DNA of 64,000 nucleotides from Aldrovandia affinis (lineage: Eukaryota > Chordata > Actinopteri > Notacanthiformes > Halosauridae). The DNA lies in NCBI GenBank assembly GCA_029706075.1, contig JAINUG010000174.1:1647501-1711500 (forward strand), read 5' to 3'. The position numbers and the translations under genes were made by a program. Under the pieces are notes generated by a model, which was given only the letters and a program-made list of their open reading frames with translations, was not told where the DNA came from and did not search any database. This document shows, one piece after another, positions 22,181 to 32,120 of the stretch (the first letter of the stretch is position 1; each line of letters begins with the position of its first letter).

Positions 22181-24307
22181 ATGGATATGTACGAGAACGT
22201 TCTGTCAATTGGACGGGGATCAAGTTCAGTGGTGTTTCTGATGAAACACAACATATCCAAGAAACTGTATGCCGTCAAACGGATACAGATTGTAAGCTCT
22301 CGGAAAAGCAGGACCAAAGAGGCTGTACTGCAAGAAGCTGAGATATTGAGGAAACTTAAGCATCCCCATATTGTTGCATGTTGCAGCCATTTCTTTGACC
22401 CACACAATGAATTCATCTACATTGTGATGGATTACTGTGACGGCGGGACCTTGGATGATCGAGTCAAGGACAGAAAAGAGGAAGAATATTTAGCAGAGGA
22501 CACTGTCATGGCGTGGTTTGTGCAGGTGGCCATGGCCATGAATTACATACACTCAGCAAAAATCCTTCACCGGGACATTAAGACCTCCAATGTCTTTCTT
22601 ACAAAGAGAGGCGTGGTGAAACTTGGGGATTTCGGGATATCAAAAATAATGAAGAACACACTGGACGTGGCCAGCACTTGCGTTGGAACGCCAAGCTACA
22701 TGAGCCCAGAGCTTTGTCAGGATGTCCCTTATAGTTCCAAATCTGACATATGGGCCCTTGGATGCTTGCTGTTTGAGATATGTGCCCTCAAACCACCTTT
22801 TGATGCCAAGAACCTCATTAGTTTGTTTTACAAGATTGTCAAAGGGGAGTACAGAGAGATCCCCAAGGTGTACTCTGAAAACCTGACCATTCTGATTAAA
22901 AAGACACTCTGCTTAATTCCAGAGGACAGACCCAGTGCTAGCTGCATCCTGAACATGGCATATGTGCAAGAGCACCTTGGGCAGTTCATAAAGCACCAAG
23001 AGACCCAGCTAACAAAGTGCAATTCGGTTTCCAGACATGGACCGAGAAGTGACTGTGTCAGTATTGATTTACCAGTTGTGGAGCACAGGAGCAAGACTGC
23101 AGCCCTTCCCAGTGAATTGGGGAGCAATGGCAACAGCAGAGTGAAATCAGCCCCACCAAAGCTACAAGAGGAAGAGGAGTTGGAAGAAGAGGATGTCCTG
23201 CAGAGCGATAGGAGAGAGGAAGAGGGTAGTGTAGGCGAGCACTCCGACTACTCCGAAGACTTTGAGGAACAGGACAGCCTGTCTTCCATTGAGGAGAACA
23301 TTGTGGGCGAAACTTCGGCTGTGGTCAGTGTGCACAGTGGGGAGGTCTCAGATGAACTGGAAGGTAGGGCAAACAGAGACATTAAATAATTGATAAAAAA
23401 ACTAAAACGAATGTGATTTTAAATGTGATTATTGCAGCCAAAGAGGAAACGCACTGGTGCATTTGACATTTGACCCTTAACCCTTGCCCACAGCCATGCG
23501 TGATGAGGTGGATCCGACTGAGTACCCGGATGACTTTGAGGACGCAGAGGATGAAGACCTGGTAGAGGTGGTCTGTAATGCCAGGTGTGCCATGGAGGTG
23601 ACGGCAGAAAACAATGTATTCGAGGAGGAGCTGAAGCAGAGAGAAGGGGACAGGTTGTCTGCCACTCTAAAGACCCTGCGAGAGAAGTGTGTGGGTAAGT
23701 GTAGCACAGAACTGAAAGGGGCCATTTCACTGTGCTTTTCAGTTACAGAAACAATATTTTTGTTTGACATGTACAATTAATCCAACTATCAGCCCAAGTT
23801 GATGTTCTCTCCACATAAAGTATCTTTTCAGACTGAGAAATGTGTAGTGATCAAGTCGTGCAGTATTTAGCCTATAGTTATCATATCAATATGAACACTG
23901 ACTTGTAAGCCTTGGGATATTTTAATTTTGATACACAGATTTTTGATATATACGTTCACATTTTTTGAATTTGTGGTTCCAGATGCAGTGGGATTTGAAT
24001 AGAATGCAGATTTAAACTTTTAACAGTATTAAAAGTATCCATCTAAAATCAGCCATTACGTTGTTTTGCAATGCCGTTCGATAGAAACAAAGCGGATGGT
24101 CAGATTGTTCCGAGTTGCGGTCTAATGATGGCAAATGTTACTGTGTTTGCAGAGGATGTTGGACACATACTTTATGAAGAGATCAGTTCGCACTTCCTTA
24201 ACGGTCTTACTCCAGATGATCTGCAGCCACACTTCAAACACAGGTTAGGGCCAGATCACCTAGAAACCTGCTACATCATATTCAACATGGACCAAGAGGC
24301 ACCATAG
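22181..24307 (+). CDS. NIMA-related (NEK family) serine/threonine protein kinase
   Basis: Exons 22181-23363, 23494-23694 and 24153-24307 join in phase to 512 aa plus stop (TAG at 24305). The first exon carries the whole kinase domain. Visible residues are the Gly-rich loop IGRGSSSVV (10-18), Lys33 in YAVK, HRDIK with Asp132, DFG at 150-152, and GTPSYMSPE at 169-177, then [15 protein letters not shown]. All catalytic residues are present, so it should be active. Closest in style to NEK1/3/4/5, but the ortholog is not settled; a fish nek12-like gene is one possibility. After the kinase the chain is strongly acidic, with DYSEDFE (356-362) and EYPDDFE (404-410), then a C-terminal segment [21 protein letters not shown] kinases act at centrosomes, cilia and in the cell cycle. 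The start chosen is the first Met of the open exon, matching the short N terminus usual in NEKs. Introns are short (130 and 458 bases). Confidence 0.88.
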
Positions 24308-24765
24308 ACAATCTGCTATGCAGGAAAAGAGAAAAGAATTATAGCCCAATAAGTATCATGGGGATGCGGTTACGTTTGAATGCATATTCATTTGTGGTTT
24401 TCAATTATTTATAAAACAGTCCTAAGGACAGCTTTGATGCATATTTAGTAGAGAATGTGGGATTTGTAAATACATTGAACACACATTGAAAGTGTTCTAC
24501 AGGGCTTGTTTTAGCCCTTTATTCTTATATACTCAATATATACCGCTAGACTGGCAAATTAAGTGCGGTCATGTAAAGTTTATGAGATTGGTTATTTTTT
24601 ATAAGCCCCTCAACTCTCTCTCGGGCGCTTGCAATTCTGAGATGTATAAGTCTTCCACACATGTAATTATTTTTTTGTTTGTTTATTCACAACAGATTGC
24701 CATTTATTTATTAGGTACCGTTTGTCAGCTCCTGTATGAATAAAGCAATTTAAGAGGGCGAACAG
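24308..24765 (+). other. NEK gene 3' UTR (inferred)
   Basis: AT-rich non-coding sequence from the stop codon to just past an AATAAA at 24739-24744. A further AATAAA at about 25309 is a possible distal site. Confidence 0.5.
24739..24744 (+). terminator. polyadenylation signal candidate
   Basis: AATAAA in the context TATGAATAAAGCAA, 432 bases after the NEK stop codon. Confidence 0.6.
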
Positions 24766-26220
24766 GACTCCTGCATAAACTACATTGTTTGAAAATCAGC
24801 ATTAAACCAATAGCATTAATAATTCAAGAAAGTAAATATTGTATTTAAACTGTATTATTTGATGGCACTTTGTTAGAGTGATATAGCTGTAGCTTATTTA
24901 TAAACGTGTGTGAAAACACAAACAGCAATCGACAAATTGAAAACTGTGACATGTCTACGGTTGCGGAATAGCCGCTATACATTTCTGATCTGGAACGCGT
25001 GACCGTGGTTCTGTGTATCCATGACTAGAAATGGTGGTGGTGATAGCAAGGTAGTTAAGTGGTTAGCCTGAATTTAATCTTGCAATTTACTGTCAAATTT
25101 CTATGTGAAATGCATTGTACCCTCTGATGCAATGTCTGTGGTACTGAGCTCAACCCCTGTAGTATTTGTGGGGGGACATGGGGGGGCATATTCACTGGAG
25201 TTCATGGCAATTGTTAAGGATGCCTGTTCCTGTTTCATAGCTCTGTTACATGCTATAGATAAGTAGTGATGTTAAACATGAAGGGCCATAGGTGGGTCAT
25301 TCACATGAAATAAAGAGTTGGTATGGAATTGATGCATATCCTTGACTCAAAGCCCATCTTGTGTTTTTCTTACTTTGGCACACACACAGTTTGACTCTTC
25401 ACCTGACTCTGCACAGACATTTAAGCTTATTACCCTTTAGCATGCCAGCCATATAGTGAACCTACTGATCTTCCCCCCCTCCCAAACAGATCCACACCTC
25501 TTATAAACCAACTCTAGTCCCTTATCATAGAATGCCATTCCATACTTCACATTTGCTTCAATTCAAATGTAAGATCTATTTAATTTAAGTGTTAAATTTA
25601 TGAAAAGTACTTGGTTTTATTTAATACTACGGATAATCCGTTTTTGGGAGAAGAAACTCATACTAGATTATGAGAGCAAAATACATCTGCCTTTGTCCAA
25701 TAGGTGGTAGTACTGCGCCATCCAATAAAAAGGCCTAGAAATCAGGGACGAGGATGAAGATGAAAACAAATTGATTAAAGGGCTTTCTCAGTTCTCTATG
25801 CACATCCTTTCTGAGAAGTTTGAGTTCATTTTATTGCCAACTATTACAGCTAAGGTTTTGATCTCACTTCCAAAAGAACTGGTTTAATTCATCCAGTCAT
25901 ATAATAGCATATGCTGATAGCTACACAGTAGAACATGTAGTCTGTTAAAGTCAAAGCTTCAAGACAATTTTGAGCCAAAAAAAAAAAAACCCATATCAGA
26001 ACTTTTCATCAGCAGTTAGATGTATTATGGGTTTAGTTTATCCTATTAAGCATTTAGTAATTCTGAGAGATCAAAAGTGAATATAATGGGATCAGAAAGG
26101 CGATCACAGAAGTTGAACTTGAAATATGATATATAGGACAAGTCTCGAGAGGACATTTAGGAAGTTTGTACACTGTGAACTGTAGACTGGCATTCTAGGC
26201 ATAATTGACTGGCCTTTTGG
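24766..26220. other. intergenic sequence without supported gene
   Basis: AT-rich with no open frame of interest. An A-tract lies at 25978-25990. Confidence 0.45.
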
Positions 26221-26320
26221 GGTGCACAGTGGCACTGTGGGTAACAGTCCATTAGCTCTGCAGTTTGGATTTACAGGCACTGCAGTCTCCTACCATAGTC
26301 CAAAGACATTACTTATTTGC
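26221..26320 (+). repeat. decayed fish interspersed repeat
   Basis: GGTGCACAGTGGCACTGTGG and the ending TAGTCCAAAGACATT resemble a common fish repeat that starts GGTGGCACGGTGG and contains 'cccacagtccaaagaca'. It is diverged. Confidence 0.45.
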
Positions 26321-27366
26321 TATATACTGTATTTGTCTCCGGCACATAACATGGCCAATATTTATGTGGATGAAAATGTACTGAACCCAACATCTTCAAG
26401 CTGTCCGGTCTGTGGTTCCACCTTAGACCTGGCTCACCATGGCCCTCTGGTGGATGGCACTCACAATATCACACAATTATACCCAATCATTGACACAATA
26501 AAATCACACAGTAAATGTGGAATTTCCAAGTCAGATCCATCCAAATATTAACCACAAAACTGGCTTTTTCAGTGACTCTTACTCTGAAGTGTTGCATCTT
26601 GGAGCCTTCATTCATAGCACGGCCCAGGGCCAGTGCATCCTCGGCATCCTGGCGTGACCTACCCTGCGCGCATTATGGAGGGCAAAACCCAGGGCCGCTC
26701 AACAGCAACGAAGTCGCGCAGTCAGGGACAGCTTCAAGCCTCACCGTTGAAATAGGAGCTGCGGTTAGAACAAAAACAAGCACCAGAAGTGCAGAGCGGC
26801 CCCCAAAAAAACACACTGCTCTCCCAGCGACGGGTTGGACGCGACAGGGGCCAATTTAATTGGCGTTCCTGTAAGAGCGCCCCTCCTGCGGGGGGTCTTC
26901 AGAGAGAGCGATGGGCCCAGGACCAGCTGCATTAGGGTGACAGGGTGATAGACGACCTTCATAACACATTGGACAACCTCAGCCTGCGGCCGGTTACGCG
27001 TTTCTTTCACAAACGCTATTAAAATACCAAAGCTGTATACAATGCAGAGGATGGGAAGAACCGGAGAATTGAACATAAAATTGCTCAATAGAATAAAAAA
27101 AGAAAAGAGAAGAAATTCCCTCAGATCCTCATCATGTTATCAGGGAGCCTCATAAAATGAGAGGGGAAAAAAAGATTAGACTCTTACATTTAGAGGAACT
27201 TGCAAGTGGATTTAATTGAATTAGTCGAATCGATAGTTGCCAATTTAAAAAAAGGGGCCACACAACTGAAGCAAATCAACAGTACATTGTGTCTTGGAGA
27301 TTAAGTTTCGAGGGGTTTCTGGAGAGCAACAATATACACAGTGGGCTTTTGTGGGAAGGCATGAAT
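26321..27366. other. intergenic sequence without supported gene
   Basis: Short frames on both strands only. The stretch 26620-26960 is GC-richer than its surroundings. Confidence 0.4.
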
Positions 27367-27374
27367 GTTCAGGT

Positions 27375-28282
27375 TAGGGATGCAAATTTTAAGGAATTTC
27401 CTTGATCGATTGCCACCAGCCCTTAATGAACAATAATCGATAAATCTTTAAGAAAATATAGCTTATGACACAAAAAATACGAAATGCATTTTTTCCGCAG
27501 TAAGAGCTTTATTGAGAAATATGCATATTTTAAAGCATGACAAAAATATTGTGAAGACCGTTTTGGTAGGATAATATGGTTCACGCTCTGTCTCTTCCCA
27601 CGCGAATCAATTAACCAAAATGAACCTGCTGCAAAACAACAGATTCAAAATATGACCCTTAATTAGGAACACAACATTGGAGAATGAAATAATGTAAATT
27701 TTTACAGTCAGTGCAGTTGAACAACGTTAACAAAATTACAAAGCCAGGTAGCGGAGGTATAGCAACTTAAAAATATATTCTGTCTTGAGATGAAAAGGCC
27801 CCTCCCTCATAACCGGCAAATCCATACATCTACTGATTTTTATTTAAGAATATTTTACAGACTCTGAGCAATGGCCTCCGCCCGTCGTTCGTCACGCGTT
27901 CTCCTAGATAACGCCGAGGTGAAGGTTGGTTGATCCACCCACCCCTGCCAAGATGGTCGGATGCTGGCTTTTCAGGTGGTACATTAACGGACTCGTTGTG
28001 CTGTTATATTTCAAAACGACATCACAATGTTGGCAATGCACAACATGGCTGACTTGACTGCGTCTTCTTCTGTGCAATGCAAACATTCTCCTCAATAATT
28101 ACATTGGCCCCTTGTGTAGAATTTAAATAATGATTTTATTTCAGTTTCATATCACTTCAATACAATTACAACACCATAAAATGTTCAGTTTCATTGTTGA
28201 ATTTGATATGCGTGATCAATCAAATTCTTAACGGCATGTAATCAATCATCGATGAATCAATAACAGAACAATAACATCCCTA
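27375..28282 (-). mobile_element. hAT element with intact 8-bp target duplication
   Basis: Ends are TAGGGATG on the left and CATCCCTA on the right, an 8-bp perfect inverted pair. Directly outside lies GTTCAGGT on both sides (27367-27374 and 28283-28290), the 8-bp duplication typical of hAT insertion. On the minus strand a 63-codon frame (27904-28095) contains a BED-type zinc finger start, CQHCDVVLKY, and then YHLKSQHP. The catalytic domain is absent in this 908-bp copy, so it is a non-autonomous deletion derivative. Confidence 0.88.
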
Positions 28283-28504
28283 GTTCAGGTTAAACAAAGA
28301 GGTCGATTTTATGACGATGGGAACGGACGAATGAAGTTTAAATCGTTATAGTTGTAATTGCATATTGTTTCCAAAATCATTCAGTATTTGCCAAAGACAA
28401 ATAAGGGAAAAACAAACAGACAGAGTGAGAGAGAGCCCTTGGAAAGTTGGGCGCTTGCGGGGTAGAACTTTGCGGTGTCGCTGTTCTAGAGCACACCGCG
28501 GTCC

Positions 28505-28872
28505 GCTCGGGGTAGTGTGAGGTCATGCTACTCGGGCACTTGTGTGAAATGAGTGGAATGAAAGAGGTGGATGTCGGTTCGAAACCCGCGTCTCTACCAG
28601 ACCGGCCCTGCTCGTCAGCCCCGATCGGAGGCGGCATTTGGCTGTCCACCTCCGGGGGGCGGGAGGGTGAGCCGGCACGAGTCCGTCGAGGAGCAGGTAA
28701 AGGCGTCCGTGGTTCTGAATTCTGTCTCGGAAGAGGCGGATCAATCGGCCCGCAAAGAGTGTCTCGACCCGGAGGACGGGCGGCGGACTCGTGGGGGTGG
28801 GGAATTGAGATAAATAGAGGGTATAATTGGCAACCGAATTGGGAGAAAAACAGGGAAAAATTTGAAATACAT
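28505..28872 (+). repeat. composite SINE copy with tRNA-like head
   Basis: The head has GGTAGTGTGAGGTCATGC (A-box region) and GTCGGTTCGAAACCCGCG (B-box). The body has CAGACCGGCCCTG, TTGGCTGTCCACCTCCGG and GTGAGCCGGCACGAG. The tail is GGTATAATTGGCAACCGAAT followed by A-rich sequence. The long open frames on both strands here are by-products of this GC-rich repeat. Confidence 0.8.
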
Positions 28873-28879
28873 TTATAAA

Positions 28880-29950
28880 AAAGAAAAAGGTGGATGAATT
28901 CTGCCCGAGGCTCACAGAAAGTCCCAGGGTGCAAATATAAAAATGTGCACTGCACTTGAACCTGGGTGTATGGGTGAGTCCATGGCACTCCATGAAAAAT
29001 TCAGGACGAATCTCACAGAACGCCTTTCTGTCCCCTCTGAGTATGTCAGACGGATGAAGCCCTTAAAAATCTCAGCGATCTTGATAGAGGGCCCGGGTCT
29101 GATTGTTTATTTATTTACAACGTGCATTTTGAGGAGAGGTGGGAGGGCCTGTAGTATCAAAGGCGGGCCCGAGGCAAGAGCCACTGTGGTGCTGTCTGTG
29201 TTGCTCTGGTGCTGATCAATATTTCATCCGGAGGCAGGGAAATGACTCTGAGAGCAGGCCACTTGTTGCTGATGGGTCGCAGAAGGAATGCTCTTGCTTT
29301 TTATGTGTTATTAATTAAGCTCTCGCTCTCTTGCGCTCTCACCTCGCTTGCTCTCGCTCTCCTTCCCTCTCCCTCTCGCGCTCTCTCTCTCTCCTCCTCT
29401 AAGAGCCCTCATCTCTGACATTCGACAGGGAGATATAATGTATAAAAGCGATGTCACAACACAGTGCTATGTCCGTACTGCACTTCTCTGTGCAACCTTG
29501 GGGTAAATGGGTTTGCAGCTCCCGAGTACTCATGCGACTCTTTTTAGAGCTTCATTTTTTGTAGCCACTCTCACTGCCACAAATATAGGCCAGTAAAGAA
29601 CCCCCCACTAGTGTCACAGGGGCACTTATACCTCATCCAATGACACTAGCACTGTTCCCATACAGCTGAACACAACCTGACAAAGGCTACAGAGGCACAC
29701 GAAGGACTATTACGCATCGTATTGTTGAGAAACGTAGGAACAATGTTTAAATCTAGTTATTGCCAAGGGCCCCTTGTTAGAATAATTAAATTCTGTATTT
29801 GGGGGAAAAGAGTCAATTTCTTGCATCAATGGATTCGGTCTCAAAATACATTTTGGGAAAAGCTGCACATTCTCTTCTGGTTTGATATTTTCTATTGAGA
29901 AAGGGTATTAACGTTCTGTCATTGTAGACATGAGAGGATGTACTGTATTG
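28880..29950. other. intergenic sequence with CT-rich tract
   Basis: A pyrimidine-rich tract of CTCTCGCTCTC type lies at about 29322-29400. No gene is supported. Confidence 0.45.
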
Positions 29951-29954
29951 TATT

Positions 29955-30135
29955 AACTAGGGCAGGGGGTTCTCAATCCTGGTGGGCTGCTAGTTTTCCT
30001 TGTCACTCAGCACATAATTGATCAGTTAAAGCGGTTGACAGTTAAACAGTTGACTTGCCTCACCTGGATTCTTGGGTCTAAATTGGTTTTAAGGTGAAAA
30101 CCAAAACCCTGCAGAAATTAATAATAGGTCATTGT
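29955..30135 (+). repeat. interspersed repeat (GGTTCTCAATCCTGGT type)
   Basis: Begins with GGGGGTTCTCAATCCTGGTG and runs through a TAATTGATCAGTTAAAG-type stretch to GTGAAAACCAAAACCCTGCA. These are hallmarks of a widespread fish repeat. A matching inverted right end was not clear. Confidence 0.5.
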
Positions 30136-31650
30136 AAACCTTCAATTCTATATTTGTTCCATTTGTTCTGATTGGAAGCTGGAGCAGGTCTAATCTGAAA
30201 CACTTCAACACAAAATGAAGAGAAAGATTGTTTTCTAAAGGAAAAAGCCCAACAAAAAATAAGAAGTTGAGACAAAGATCATAAACAGGAGGTTCTGAGG
30301 TGCTTTTATCCCACCATCTTTATGGACAGCCATATTCTAATATCCGTGTGGTAAATATATGGCAGGAGATGCACAAAAAATAATTGCTTTCTCAACTGCA
30401 ATAAAGCAATAGCGACAAATTTAGTGTCCCGTCACAAAACAAATCGATAAATGCCCTGACCTCTGAGCAAAATGAGTAAAAATCCATCAATATGAATTAT
30501 GTCGATCTCGTCGGTTTTCTTGATTTAAGGAGCACCCCTGATAGTATTCGCTTATTATTTTTACAATAATTTTCACTACAAACATTATAGCCTATAATCG
30601 ACTCTCAACTAGGAGGTAAATGGAGGGAACTAAAACAAAGAGTTGATAAAGCAGAATGTCTCTGCTGCCCCCCGCCTGTCTTCTGCTCCTCCATGCAGAC
30701 AAACTGCAACTGCAGCAAACACCTCAGCCTGGCGCTGAAGACACAGCATCGCGGAGCAAACGAGAGCGACGCGTCCGCCGCATCCATGCGAGTTTCGCTG
30801 GTTTTGTATTGCTACAAGGTCTTTGCCTCACGCACACGCGCGAACAAAAACTAAACGCCCACTGCATTGTGAATATGCCTATGCGTCTAGAGGACATCGA
30901 GGCCAATCACGTTGAATGTTCGCTGTGCGTTCGCATTGCCGTGAGGTCATGGCGATTTCGAGAGGTGAGAGGTGCGTTGGCCGCTCACAGCGCGACAAAG
31001 GAGGCTACACACAGGGCCCTGACAGGAGACTGTAAATGTTCATTGTTCAATACATCATCTGGACTGCTTCAGCCCTGTAACTGCTCCCCATCCATCTTTC
31101 CTCCCAAGCCAAGGACTACACTACACTCGGGGTTGGGAGTGCTGCTGTGTGACACGCCATTAGGCTCATCGTCACTGGAAACCAGCCCGTTTGGAAGTCA
31201 ACAGGAAGGTGGTCTTCATCAGCAGCCGGAAGTTTGTTTCCATTTTGTTCAGTGACACAGCAGTGGTGCTGCACTGTAGCACCTGGATGAATGAAAGAGC
31301 CTCTAGCTTTTTTTCAGGTAGCACAAAGCACTATCTTCTACATTTATAAGGTCTGTTTACTCTGCCCACTGGACTCAATCAATCAAAATGTATTTATTTA
31401 TTTATTCTTTACAATTTCTTAGCCACAATGCATCAGAATAGACAGCAAAACAACTGTAGAGAAAGCAATCAAGTCTTGTAAATGAAATGAAAATGTACTC
31501 ATTCAGCACTTGTGGCTCTGATGGCATGTGGGAGAGAGAGGTAGAGAGAGGGAGGGCAAGGCAATTGAGCCCAGTACGCAATGGGCAGCGCAAGGCACAT
31601 TAGCCCCAGCAGGGATAGACTACGGTAGAATACTAAAGAGTAGAGAAGCA
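30136..31650. other. unassigned sequence including a CpG-rich block
   Basis: The part 30700-31010 is CpG-rich and keeps a 199-codon plus frame (30656-31255) that resembles no known protein. It could be a promoter or regulatory block. No splice-consistent gene was seen. Confidence 0.35.
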
Positions 31651-31654
31651 AGTA

Positions 31655-32120
31655 CGAGACTTGTGGCCATGAAGGTGTTTAGAGACCGTCCTGCTCATTA
31701 AGAGCGGCACTCCCCTCAAACTATTACTGTCAATACTACGGGGGCTCTTCTAGCAGATTTTGTTTTTGAATGCTGTTGGAACAACCAAATGGCCAACCTA
31801 TTATGAATGAGGCCATTCAGGGGATTGTAGGGTATTAGGAGATGTCATAAATAAGCAGACAGAAGCCATTAAAGCCTTATAGCTTAGGAGCAGCAGCTTG
31901 AACTCAATGTGCTATTTTAATGGTAGCCAGTGAACAGACGCCAATACTGGTATAACATGGTCAATCCGGATCCTAGCAGCAGTGCTTTGTAGAAGAAACG
32001 TATCAGGAAATGTATAGCAATGTTTAATCTGCCTGAAAGGCCATTGCAGTAGTCTAATTTAGATGCAACAAAAGCATGTACCGGTTTAAGATTTTTTTCG
32101 TTAAATGTCTGGAAATGTGC
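31655..32120 (+). repeat. probable decayed LINE-related fish repeat
   Basis: Text such as GGTAGCCAGTGAACAGACG and GGATCCTAGCAGCAGTGCTT follows the pattern of a frequent fish repeat. On the minus strand it reads VHAFVASKLDYCNGL, which resembles the end of a LINE reverse transcriptase. Frames are broken. Confidence 0.5.

Noticed and set aside
23983-24002. Alternative last NEK exon reading DAVGFE then stop
   Set aside because: It has an AG acceptor in the right phase, but the exon at 24153 gives a longer, more protein-like C terminus and a poly(A) signal follows it. It might still be a minor isoform.
28377-28993. Long minus-strand frames (203 and 156 codons)
   Set aside because: They lie over a GC-rich composite SINE and its flank, with no known domain.
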